Origin: Syncephalis fuscata
Lineage: Eukaryota > Zoopagomycota > Zoopagomycetes > Zoopagales > Piptocephalidaceae
Assembly: GCA_025786725.1 (NCBI GenBank)
Contig: JAHLTZ010000012.1
Span: 1-64,000 of the forward strand
DNA: 64,000 nucleotides
Direction: 5' to 3'
Part shown: in pieces, positions 48,144 to 60,146 of the stretch
Layout: the number at the start of each line of letters is the position of its first letter
Position numbering within the stretch: position 1 is the first letter of the stretch
Position numbers and translations under genes: made by a program
The notes under the pieces: model-generated
Database searches by the model: none
Told to the model about the DNA's origin: nothing
Seen by the model: the letters and a program-made list of their open reading frames with translations, nothing else

Positions 48144-49004
48144 ATCGCGATAAACACCGCCTAGTTGTTACAAACAAGCGTGGTTGAAGCCGGTATATGG
48201 TAAGCAGCGGGTCTATAATGATAACAAGAATAGTAATGTAGATTGGTAAAACAGAAGGCTATTTTTATTGATTGTCGCAATTAATATTCACGCATGTGGA
48301 TATCAAACAAAAATAGCTGCATTGTTTTTATCTATTCGTAGAATTGTCGAGAAAATTAACAAGTCCACATTCAATGGATGGATGGAAGATGTCTAAACTG
48401 AGGCGATAACCTGTCGGTGTTCTAATTATTGACATGCCACGCCTTCTTTCTGCTTCTCCGTTTTTTATTACTTCTAGTCCACCCACCCACACAGACATAT
48501 CACACATCTAGTGCGCACTGTTTTTAGTCTTTTTTCCTCTCTTCTCTAAATTCATCCGTCTTGGTCATTGTCGTGACTAGTGCTTATTATTACACGCTAA
48601 CTGCTGCAACGTGTTCGTCTAGTCTAACTTACACTTGTGACGCTTAGTCCACAGTCATCTTTTACAGGCAAGTTACTACGAGATTGATGTGTCAGCCATA
48701 CGACCCTATGCATAGTGGCGCGGAGTCGTTTCAGTCTCTATTACGTGTGTGTGTGTGTGAGTGAGATTACTTACCTATTAGCTGGTTATACGTGTATCTA
48801 TACATACATACATACATACATATATAGTAGATAGCGAGTACTGAGTGGTTAACAGGGGGATGCACTTTAATACTTTAATACTAACACTTTCTTGGGTGGT
48901 GATTAGATTTATTAATTCGTTATTATTCACCGTCTAGTTGTGAGGTCGTCTACATTTTTGTCGTTTCTATTTTATACTGTAGTAGTCTAGTACCACATAT
49001 CAAC
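48144..49004. other. Divergent intergenic region, SNRNP25 and Sho1
   Basis: 861 bp. Short GT (about 48745-48760) and CATA (about 48800-48825) microsatellites and a pyrimidine-rich stretch (48510-48560). It probably contains both promoters. The last 100 bp before 49005 look like the 5' untranslated region of Sho1. Confidence 0.45.
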
Positions 49005-49959
49005 ATGGTATTCGCGGTTGATCATTTAAAACGAGCACCCTTTTATCTTGCTACATCCTTGGTAGCTTTTGTAAGTCTACATGTCCGCTATTGATTATTT
49101 GATAAATGATGCTAATTAATTATACTATAATGCTTGAATATTAGACTGGGTTCTTCCTAGCGCTTATTGGCGCTGGTGTGGCATCCGCCGGCCCTTATGT
49201 ATGGCTTTCCGTCATTTATACATTTATACAGATCTTGGCGGTATTATACTGCGTGGGCGCTAATGTACTGGCCCAATATAGACTAGCCTTGTTGACCTGT
49301 TTGGCAGTTAACATTATGTTGGCCATTAGCAATGCCAATGCGTTTATTTATGGATCAAGCGCATCGACCGCATTGGTCGGTGTTGGTTTCATTTTCGTAG
49401 CACTTATTGAGGTAAGTAGTGTGAATAATCACGTTGACAGCTGTTATAATATAACCTATCGCTAATTAACTCACTATACCATTATTAGTTATTATGGGTT
49501 ATTGTTATTGGATCTGAAGATAGCTCCTATATCTACACATTGGTTAATGATACCATTTCTCTTCAACCTACAAGTCTACAATCAGGTCCCTCTGCTGCCT
49601 ATCCTATGACCTCGGTTAATCATAGCATGCCACAAGCCCATACGGTCATTCCTATGCCATCTGCAACAATGCCCGGCGGTGTAGGTAGCGTCTTACCTAA
49701 TGGCGCTCCAGTCGTTCCTTCACCAGGAGCAGCTGTCATCAGTAATGTATCCGATATCCAATATCTATACAAGGCTCGTGCCAAGTATGCCTACACTGCT
49801 AATCCAGAGGACAATACCGAATTAAGCTTTGCCAAGGAAGAAGTCCTTGATATTGCCGATAATAAGGGCAAATGGTGGCATGCCCGTAAAGCAGATGGAG
49901 CCATCGGTGTTGTACCCAGTAACTATCTCGAGTTAATAGGCCCCGCCAATAATGCTTAA
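49005..49959 (+). CDS. SHO1: High-osmolarity sensor Sho1 (four transmembrane segments plus SH3)
   Basis: Plasma-membrane scaffold of the HOG osmostress MAP-kinase pathway; in yeast its SH3 domain binds the MAPKK Pbs2. Three exons: 49005-49070, 49145-49411, 49489-49959 (phase 0 joins), giving 267 residues. Four hydrophobic segments: FYLATSLVAFTGFFLALIGA, VWLSVIYTFIQILAVLYCVG, ALLTCLAVNIMLAISNANAF and VGVGFIFVALIELLWVIVIG. A Ser/Pro-rich linker follows, then an SH3 domain (ARAKYAYTANPEDNTELSF, GKWWHARKADGAIGVVPSNY). The architecture matches fungal Sho1, shorter than the yeast protein in the linker. The frame is intact. Confidence 0.95.
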
Positions 49960-50751
49960 GTAATTCGTATTCACCACCACCACCACCATCACACTTGCTT
50001 TATCTTCGTATTGTCGTTCTCTATCAGTCTGCATTGAAGTATTACTTTTTATTGCGTATTGTCAGTCATATGCGTATGTGACACTGTTCACTTTGTTCTT
50101 CTCTACTAAGATTTGAGGTTTATTATGGTGTATTTATCATATAATCTTCAATGACAAGCATCAAGTGAATGGATAAAATAAGTATGTTTACTTGAGTTGT
50201 CTTTTATCTTTGGTAATAAATAAAGTTGATGACGAAGTTATAAAATGGAATAGCATTAAACATTAATATATGTGTTTAATTCGTTTATTGTGTATTAGTG
50301 TTATTGTTAGTATTTTATGTATTGTGTATTAATACTGATCTAATTAGTATTGGTGTTTAATCAGTGTTGTTATGACTATAAACTGAGATTTGTTTTGTTT
50401 ATAAATCGGAGTTTTCGACTATTCTGCTATTCTACATCTTCTATTCAAACACCCGTCTTCATCATTTCTTGTGATTCTGTTTACCTATAAATCTGGCTTG
50501 GTAAATACATAGTAACCGGATAGTGGCTTGTCGCAGAGTATAGCTGTACTCCTTGTTCTTTTTGTTCTGTCGTCAGTCGCAGAGCGGTAGCAACATCCTT
50601 GTTTGTGGTGACTTCATAGCATACAGCGCTAAGACCGTTTAGTTGCGTGCCACTCCCTCAATCTATTTAAATTCCAGCAATTGCGCTACTTTTCTTCTCT
50701 TGAACGCGTATTCATTCAATTCCTTGCTACGATTTATCTTTGTATTAACTC
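49960..50751. other. Intergenic DNA upstream of allantoicase
   Basis: A CAC microsatellite lies at about 49972-49990. The remainder is AT-rich and presumably contains the Sho1 3' end and the allantoicase promoter. GATAA-type words occur, as expected by chance in such sequence, so no GATA-factor site is claimed. Confidence 0.4.
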
Positions 50752-52452
50752 ATGGGAAACCAGCAAAGCACTCTAAAAACCACGCTTGGTTATTCGCGTC
50801 TAAGCACCGATACCGAAAATGGCAAGCCTTTTGCAGCCTATACTGGTAAGTGTGCTGTAATCTAGCCTGGCAAATAAGTAGTCGACAGTGTGTTTATTAA
50901 AATTGGATAAGCAACTTAATAAAGCTATTAGTCATTTTAATTTATTGTGATTTATTAAGTAAATATATTAACTGATTGGTTATTTTAAATTAGATTTGGC
51001 AGGGCGTGCTCAAGGTGGCCGTATAGTCGATGTTAGCGATGAATTCTTTGCTATGGCCGATAATCTACTTCAAACACACGACCCAGTCAGCAAACCAAAT
51101 ACCTACACGGAAAATGGCGCTTGGATGGATGGCTGGGAAAGTCGTCGTCATAATCCAGATCATGACTGGCAAGTGTTTATTAACAACAAATTAGCTTAAT
51201 CATCTAAATATTATACAATATTCAGGGTAATTATTAAATTGGGATTCCCTGGAAGTATTGCTGGATTTGACATTGATACCGGCTTCTTCAATGGCAACCA
51301 AGCGCCAGCTGCCACTGTTGAGGCTTGTTTTATCAATGAAAAGAAATTAAAACAAGGCGGCGATATCGATTTTGACTGGGATCCAGTACTGCCCCGTGTT
51401 GAATTAGGACCAGCAAGCAAGCACTATTTCTTACTTGATGAACCGACACCTGTTTATAACTTTGTCCGTTTGAGAATCTATCCAGATGGCGGCGTAGGAA
51501 GATTCCGTGTTTATGGCACGGTGCGTCCTACCTGGCCGTTAACTGCCAGTAAACAGCTTATGGATCTGGCATATGTAGGCAATGGTGGCCGTGTAGTTGC
51601 TCAAAGTGACCAGCATTACACGCCATCAAGTAATGTTATTCTGCCTGGTCGTGGCCATAATATGGGCGATGGCTGGGAAACGAAACGAAGCCGTATTCCT
51701 AATCATTGTGACTGGGTTCTAGTGCGATTAGGCACGACAGGCAAGCTGGAGAAGTGTGAAATTGATACACACTATTACAAGGGCAATTTCCCTGATGGTG
51801 TTGAACTCGATGCTTGCTACTCTGACCTCGAAGATCCCAGTCTTGATACGGATGTTGCTTGGTTCCAAATATTGCCACGTCAGCGACTATCTGCACATCA
51901 GCAGCATCATTTTTCACTTGATTTACGTGATAGACCATTCACGCATGTTCGTATGACGATCTATCCCGACGGCGGCATAATGCGCCTAAGAATCTACGGT
52001 CGTCCTTTACTAGCAGACAATCCCGATGCGGATGAAGGAGCTGTTTGGGAAACGGCTAGCAAGTCATCGGCCGCTTCTACGCCTAATCCATCGTCACGTA
52101 CCCGCATGGATGGCGATGCCACCACCGCTTCCGAATAGCAAGTGGTGCAAAGGAAGAGCAGAACGGTGTAGCGCCATCGATTGCGGCTGCTGCTGCGGCT
52201 GCTGCTCGATCCACACAGCGTAAGCGATCACGTCGTGAACGGGCAGCCAAGGCCGATGATGATGATGAAGACTACACAGAGGACTCGGTGTGACCACGCC
52301 GTCTGTTAATGGTAAAGCAAGTGCTCGCAAGCCAAAGCGTCGAGCGGTAAATACGCCAGCAAAGCCCAAAAAAGAGCGTGTTTCTGCCAAGAGCAAAAAC
52401 GATGATGGCGATGAAGTTGCCGATAATGCCAATAGCGACGATAAAGAGTAAT
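50752..52452 (+). CDS. Allantoicase with unusual N-terminus and basic C-terminal tail
   Basis: Hydrolyses allantoate to ureidoglycolate and urea in purine breakdown. Exon 1 (50752-50845) encodes MGNQQSTLKTTLGYSRLST. Exon 2 (50994-51168) has GGRIVDVSDEFFAMADNLL, TENGAWMDGWESRRHNPDHD. It ends at a GC donor (GCAAGT) and joins exon 3 from 51226 (VIIKLGFPGSIAGFDIDTGF). The second allantoicase repeat reads MGDGWETKRSRIPNHCDWVL, GTTGKLEKCEIDTHYYKGNF and TIYPDGGIMRLRIYGRPL. The canonical enzyme ends near 52020. The frame meets TAG at 52136, but one extra base there and one near 52291 would open a further tail to TAA at 52452, rich in Ala, Lys/Arg (QRKRSRRERAAK) and Asp/Glu. Tail translation is inference. 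The neighbouring gene encodes the next enzyme of the pathway. Confidence 0.9.
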
Positions 52453-52743
52453 TCTGCTGATGTCTAATAAACTTATACACATTTTTACATAGTTATCTAT
52501 ATTTTACTAACAACAGCAATGCTAAATAGTAATATTGACGTTCAATAAATTTACAAATTATTTCTATTTTAGCAATAATAGCAGCACTAAATAGTAATGT
52601 GTTAACGCTTAATAAACCAGCACGTATTTTTACGCAGCCATATCATTTTTGTCAATAATAGCGGTGTTGGAGAGCAATGATGTTAATGTTCAATAAATCC
52701 ACGCATATTTCTACACAACTATTTCTACTTTATTAACAGTTTG

Positions 52744-53541
52744 CTATTCTAAATTGATCATGACTTCAACGGTCAGATTCACTTCTTGGCAGTCTTCTTC
52801 TGCTACACCGTTCTCCCATACAAGGCATGCAAAATCCATAGGCTAAACATAATGATGGCATTAGTTAATAACATCAACTTGATAAAGCAACTTACTGTTT
52901 TTAATACAATCATAGGATGATGCCAAACATTGGCATTGTAATTAACGCCTTGTAATGAATTTGCACGGAATGCTGCTAGTGTGATAGCTCAGGACGGTCA
53001 TCTAATTTAAACATTAGTAAAGGTGCGTAAACTATAGTAATTCAATTAGCTTGCCTGGCCCATTGAGCGCCACAACAACAAGATAGTTGCTCGAGGTGGG
53101 TTCTGGTGTTGAGGCAATGGGTATAAATGCCTGGGTGCTCCATTGGTGTCGTTCAAGAATATACACCGAGTGGTGTGTAGCATCAGGCGCCATAGAAGCC
53201 GGTGGTACGCATCGAAATAAAGCAAGGTTGGCCTGAGCAGCGAGCGATGTAGTACTCGATACTGGTCGAAGATTGCTAAGATTTGCCGTGTGATTGACGC
53301 GGCGGGCCGTACCATGGTTTGCTGAGATACCCATGGCATCTGTTGTATGTGGAAATTCTATCACCTGGCCATAGGCGGCAAACCCCTCAGCGGATAATGG
53401 CGTCAATTTTAATTGCACCACGTTAGGTGCTGGAATTATCGTTAATAAATATAATTTATATAGGTATGTATATGTGTATAGCTAGTGATACACTGAATAC
53501 TTACCAGGGCCAGTATGGGTCGGTGATAGTGCTGCTTCCAT
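52744..53541 (-). CDS. Ureidoglycolate lyase
   Basis: Splits ureidoglycolate into glyoxylate and urea, the step after allantoicase. Start at the ATG at 53539-53541 (MEAALSPTHTGP). Exon 2 begins APNVVQLKLTPLSAEGFAAYGQVI and includes NHGTARRVNHTANLSNL, ALFRCVPPASM, HHSVYILERHQWSTQAFIP and YLVVVALNGPGKLIEL. It continues (in shifted frames) YAPLLMFKLDDRPELS and LAAFRANSLQGVNYNANVWH, then HPMIVLKT. The last exon reads MDFACLVWENGVAEEDCQEV and stops at 52744. Two single-base deletions near 53033 and 52982 interrupt exon 2; every motif is otherwise conserved. Lies tail-to-tail with the allantoicase gene (about 290 bp apart), a small catabolic cluster. Confidence 0.88.
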
Positions 53542-54837
53542 TTTCAACTATTGTTTTTACTTCTTTACTGCTGCTATTACTATTGATATGGTTGATTAAA
53601 AAAAGAACAAAATGAAGTAAAGCTATGCTTGCGTGTACAATTTCCAACAAATAAACAGGTGAGATTTTATGCACAATGTCGTGTTACCATGTGTTGAGTA
53701 GCGAATAGATAAGAATCGGCATAGGTGAAATACAACCCATGGGTGCGTCATTGATAAGATCATAATGGTGGATTTGTTTGTAAATGTAACTTAGCAAGTT
53801 CATGCACTTGTAATTTGATATTCTACTATTATTAATATCATTACTATTATCACTACAAGTATATTAATACCATTTGGGTTATATTGTCCAAGTTTAAAAT
53901 CACGTGATTGATAGCATTATCTCATTACTTAAATCGCAAGTACAGTGTAAAATAACGTCAGCATAATGAATAGACGAGAAATTGATTCAAGGCATTTTAG
54001 CGTCTTAAAAACACCAGTTAATACGCGTATTGCAATTTCGCTATTGTACTACCTATTAATAATACAGATCATGTATATCATGCTATTACAACTTTATTTT
54101 AGAGTCAGCAGCTTAGATGACCAAGCAACATCTTATCCTGACGTTATACTATAATGTCAATCTTTTACTTTTAATCTTTATTTTAACGTTTAAAATACAA
54201 CGCTTTGGTTAATTAATAGCAAATAAATGTTTAGATTACTTCAAAACTATCGTTAATCCTCATAGTCAACTATAATAAACTGAATAGTTTGCATAACATT
54301 AAGTAGAAGCAGGATTAGCTAGAAACAATTATATTTTTTATTAATACTAATGAAGCTATTATTTATATTAAACATAGCTAATAATAAATTTGAATAATTC
54401 GTATTATTCTATCATTAACACAGCATATTAGTTAATGTGATTGCTCGTACGTTTATAGCAAACAAGTAGTCACTTTCTATATTCTTGTAATAGACGCTTG
54501 GTACTAGTAATTAGCGCCATTATCTGATAGATATACTATTTTTGTAACCTATCATATGCAACTTTAACTGATAATTTAATTACACGGTATATTTTTAGTC
54601 CCACTTTCACAAGATCTTGTTTAGAATATCAGTATAATAACAGTATAACAATATATGCTTATTTCATTTATACTTTATTTGTGGCACTTGATATTATTAT
54701 GATCTAACTAAATAATATATTTGATAGTGAACAACCAAAAATTTTATTAAAGGTGCTAATTATTAGCAATATTAAAAGATAAAGATATAGGACAACGCTA
54801 GGATAAGCCAAGATAAAGTATTGCTTGATCATCTAAC
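53542..54837. other. AT-rich intergenic DNA, no gene seen
   Basis: No frame with recognisable domain. Short frames at 53427-53615 and 53966-54154 are hydrophobic or low-complexity and are not accepted. Confidence 0.45.
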
Positions 54838-56193
54838 ATAAACATTATAAACTATAACTTTAACAGCATGATATTATGCTATTGTACACGCTGTGACAAT
54901 ATGTAATAACAATCGATAATGTATTTGTTAGTTAGTAGAGGTAGAAATAAACAACGGGTATTAATGGCCATTTATGGCATATAAATCAATACTAATCATG
55001 AATAACTACTACCAAGTAATTAATTAAATAATTAACACACTTTTTGATTTGTGTGTTTTTAAGCATTTTTGGCAAAATCGGTAATGGTCCCCCGTTACAG
55101 CTTTTCAATAAACAAGTATTTTTTACCATCGTTTAATTCCATCAATAATGCAGCTGTAAATACGTAATAACATCCATTATAACTGCATATGCTTGGAGCA
55201 TTGACACACAAATAACATGCAGTCTCGATGCATTTTGGGGAATAATAGAAACTAAAAGGTAATTTAAATGCCATTTTTGTGTAATGGTATTGCTATTTAT
55301 ATATCTAGCACAATTCCAAATGCATCGAGACTGCATGTTATTCGTGTGTCAATGCTCCAAGTATATGCAGTTATAATGGATGTTATTACGTATCTCCAGC
55401 TGCATTATTGATGGAATTAAACGCTGATAAAAAAATACTTGATTTATTGAAAAAGCTGTAACGGGGGACCATTACCGATTTTGCCAAAAATGCTTAAAAA
55501 CACACAAATCAAAAAGTATGTTATTTAGTTAGCTGTTTAACAAGTAGTTGATTAGACATTGCTAACATCAATTCGCATAGCCATAGCTGACTATAGTAAT
55601 TAATATTAACTAATTAGTACACTTTTTGATTGTTATTTTTTAAGCATTTTTGGCAAAATCGGTAATGGTCCCCCGTTACAGCTTTTTCAATAAATCAAGT
55701 ATTTTTTATCAGCGTTTAATTCCATCAATAATGCAGCTGGAGATACGTAATACATCCATTATAACTGCATATGCTTGGAGCATTGACACACAAATAACAT
55801 GCAGTCTCGATGCATTTGGAATTGTGCTAGATATATAAATGCAATACCATTACACAAAAATGGCATTTAAATTACCTTTTAGTTTCTATTATTCCCCAAA
55901 ATGCATCGAAACTACATGCTATTTGTGTGTCAGTGCTCCAAGCATATGCAGTTATAATGGATGTTATTACGTATTTACAGCTGTATTACTGATGGAATTA
56001 AACGCTAGTAAAAAATACTTGATTTATTGAAAAAGCTGTAACGGGGGACCATTACCGATTTTGCCAAAAATGCTTAAAAACACACAAATCAAAAAGTGTG
56101 TTAATTATTTAATTAATTACTTGGTAGTAGTTATTCATGATTAGTATTGATTTATATGCCATAAATGGCCATTAATACCCGTTGTTTATTTCT
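54838..56193. repeat. Two further copies of the ~670-bp palindromic element
   Basis: Copy 2 runs about 54941-55516 and copy 3 about 55613-56193, separated by ~100 bp of unrelated AT-rich DNA. Copy 2 is preceded (54838-54940) by an inverted copy of the start of the segment at 37550 and 56194. The central ~90-bp spacer of copy 2 is inverted relative to copies 1 and 3. Confidence 0.88.
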
Positions 56194-56949
56194 ACCTCTA
56201 CTAACTAACAAATACATTATCGATTGTTATTACATATTGTCACAGCGTGTACAATAGCATAATATCATGCTGTTAAAGTTATAGTTTACGCATTCTATAA
56301 ACAATGTGCTATTTATGTGTAGTTATTGCTTTATTGGCATGAATAATGGCGTATATAAACATAGCCAATGCCATTAGTAGGTCGTGTAGTTATGCAACAT
56401 AGTTAATGTCTAATATATAACCAATAGCATGCACCAATAACAGCATTGATATTGGCAATGGCTGTCGATATATCATGCAGTTAACAATAATTGGTGCTTT
56501 TAATAACAAAAGTGAAAACTAAAAATGTCCAATGTATTTATAACTATGTCAGTTGCATATATATCTTATTTGCAATCAACTATGCTATGGCGCAAAGCGT
56601 TGTTTTACTTGCTTGCTGTTAGAGTAGTCGTATAAACACTGTCACTTATTTGTGACAAGTATAATCAACTACAGGCATGTTGGTTAGGCACATATCCACT
56701 TACATTAACTATAACATCATGTAGATATCTGCTTGTTTGTTTATAAGCAGGACAATGGTATTAGCACTTGCCATTGATGCAGAATAGCCATGGTCATTGT
56801 AAAAGTGTATTATTTGTTATTTCTAATAGCTATAACATTGTAAAAATGCAATGTTATCATTTTAATAGCTATGAATGTAGCAGAATGCACATTTTATTTC
56901 TAGTACTCTGAATGCCGATATAATGCTAGCTCAAACTCTTAAGCGTAAA
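56194..56949 (+). repeat. Duplicated unique segment between palindromes, copy b
   Basis: Direct copy of 37550-38307 with scattered substitutions and small indels. No gene recognised. Confidence 0.85.
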
Positions 56950-58658
56950 ACTATTACATTAGTGATGTGACAATGAGTGGCGTATTGAAAGAGTGCGTTT
57001 AGCATAACTAAGTGACAAAATGCAATAAAAAATCAATAAAACTAATTTATTTAATAAATCGTTACTAGAATTATGTACACTTTACATAAAATAGCTCAAA
57101 ATACATGGTGTTTTGCACAAGTATGCAGATAACATATGTACAACTATTGGCAACTTATAATGTAATTGTGTTGCGGGATAATGCAATGGTAGTGACGATA
57201 CGTTAATAAATTTGTAAAAATAGCTGTTTTTTACTGTTTATGGTTTGTATAGTTAAAACACAGCAAAATGATTGCCGGATTCGAGTTCTTTATGCTTGGA
57301 TGTATCGTTTGGTATGACTTATAAAACAATAATTTTTGCGAAAAATGTTGACCAAAAATGCAATTTACGTTATTTTTAATACATCTAGTAAATCGTTGCT
57401 AATACTACGTATAACTTTACGTAAAATGACGCAGATTGCCTGATATTTTGCACAAGTATGCATATGGCATATAGCTATCTATTGACAAAGCATAGTATTG
57501 TTGTATTGCGCATTGATGCAATGGTTGCAACAATACACTAGTAAATGTGCAAAAATAGCAGTTTTATGCCGTTCATGGCTTATATAAGCAAAATACAACA
57601 GAATGGTTGTTAGATTCGGGTTTTCCATGCTTGGATGTATCGTTTGATATAAGATTTAGAACAATGATTTTTGCAAAAAATGTTAGTCAAAAATGCAATT
57701 TACGTAAAGTTTACTAACAAACCTTGTTATATTTATGTATAAATGACATAGATTGCACAGCGCATCGTCGTTTATTCTTATTAACTTGCTATTATTTTTG
57801 TTTTAACACTTTAGAGGGCTTTAGATTCACTTTATATAGACTCATTCTTAATATTAAATTTTCTAATATTATGAAACTTGGTCATTTTCTTGTTAATAAA
57901 CTTTACGTAAATTGCATTTTTGACTAACATTTTTTGCAAAAATCATTGTTCTAAATCTTATATCAAACGATACATCCAAGCATGGAAAACCCGAATCTAA
58001 CAACCATTCTGTTGTATTTTGCTTATATAAGCCATGAACGGCATAAAACTGCTATTTTTGTACATTTACTAGTGTATTGTTGCAACCATTGCATCAATGC
58101 GCAATACAACAATACTATGCTTTGTCAATAGATAGCTATATGCCATATGCATACTTGTGCAAAATATCAGGCAATCTGCGTCATTTTACGTAAAGTTATA
58201 CGTAGTATTAGCAACGATTTACTAGATGTATTAAAAATAACGTAAATTGCATTTTTGGTCAACATTTTTCGCAAAAATTATTGTTTTATAAGTCATACCA
58301 AACGATACATCCAAGCATGGAGAACTCGAATCCGGCAATCATTTTGCTGTGTTTTAACTATACAAACCATAAACAGTAAAAAACAGCTATTTTTACAAAT
58401 TTATTAACGTATCGTCACTACCATTGCATTATCCCACAACACAATTACATTATAAGTTGCCAATAGTTGTACATATGTTATCTGCATACTTGTGCAAAAC
58501 ACCATGTATTTTGAGCTATTTTATGTAAAGCTGTACATAATTCTAGTAACGATTTATTAAATAAATTAGTTTTATTGATTTTTTATTGCATTTTGTCACT
58601 TAGTTATGCTAAACGCACTCTTTCAATACGCCACTCATTGTCACATCATTAATGTAGT
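56950..58658. repeat. 1.7-kb palindromic element, copy b
   Basis: Same arms and ends as 38308-40022. The central spacer (about 57715-57905, containing a 67-codon frame) is in the opposite orientation to that in copy a. Confidence 0.9.
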
Positions 58659-60146
58659 TATATTACATTTAAATTGTAAATTAGCGTTCTATTACCATTT
58701 TAAAATATTATAAATAAAATTTAGCTGCAATCATATTTATTAGAAATAAATATATTATAATTACGATGGTTATATTGTTACTATCCCGAAATTTAGTTGG
58801 TGTTGTAACCGTGTAACTGAGAAGCAAACCTTATTTACCGTTAGCATTAGTATTTGTACCCAATTTATGTACTATTCTTATGTCTACTCGCATGTGATCT
58901 TGACAAGATGTTTAGGCAAATAATGCGCGTTTTAGTCACGTTATCATAACAATGTACCCAAGATATCAGGATAGTAATAGTACAAAATAAATCGCATTTA
59001 ATTGTAAATAATTAGCTAAAGTACTAAAACATAGAATAGAATTAGCTTTATAACTAAACAAGATGAATTAGATGCTATTTATAAAATAGTCGTTATGTAT
59101 AGCAGTTTTATATGTAGACAAGAATAGACTTGCATAGATCAAGTGACCATTGTATAAGCTTTTACAAAATAGTAATTCAAATGGTAAGATTGCCAAAATA
59201 GCGTATTTGATATAGTAAATGGTTTTGCATTTGATACCATAGTATTGGGTTGAACAGTGCAATTACAATATTTACCAATAATAGTTAGAAATTGTTAGGT
59301 TTTATAATTTAGTATTATTACTTTAAAAGTTTATTAAGTTCTTATGACCATGTATAGCCATAGATAAAAAAGAATGCATCTTTTCCTGAATTTAATAAAC
59401 CTTTAGTAAAACTATCGGCATAACTAATGCAGCCTATATACTCTGATTTACTATGTCGTGTGTCTCAGTAAAAGTTATGCTATAAATTTCATGTATTTGA
59501 TGAATAAATACAATGAAGCATTTTAAATCTTTAGTATTATTGTTAAATCAGTAGCTGATACTTGTGTGCATATGCAATATATTTAAATAACGTGCATCTA
59601 GTGCCACCAAATCCACATAAAAGCATAATACTTTGTTTTAGTATTGATGGATTAGCAATCAAAACTGGTCATACGGATTTTATGCTATTTTATCTGTCTA
59701 GCATTAGCTGGTTTTATTCTACATAATATATTCTGTATTCTATGGTATAAGCTACAGCATCACAATCTACGCAATATTTTTAATATAAAACCTAACTAAA
59801 TAAATAACATGTTGGATAAAAGCACGCCATGACAATGTTGGAGTATAGTCATTTAACAATCAATATTGTTTTGTGTAATGATTATACAAAGTCTTTTATT
59901 TTAACAATGCAAATATTAAACATAATCAATTAAATTGGAAATATAAGTAATAATTTACTACACTAATTCTGATAAACAATCAAAAGAACAATTCAGCAAC
60001 AATATATATATAGTAGCAATACTAAAGGCGGATTAAAGTCATAAATTTAAACTAACAGACTAATCAACTGATGTGCTGGTAGCTAAAAAAAACAGTTTAA
60101 TTAAACATAAAATCATATGAATGCAGTATATTCAATTATACGCTTT
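58659..60146. other. AT-rich intergenic DNA, no gene seen
   Basis: No recognisable gene, RNA or repeat relation to the rest of the window was found here. Confidence 0.45.
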
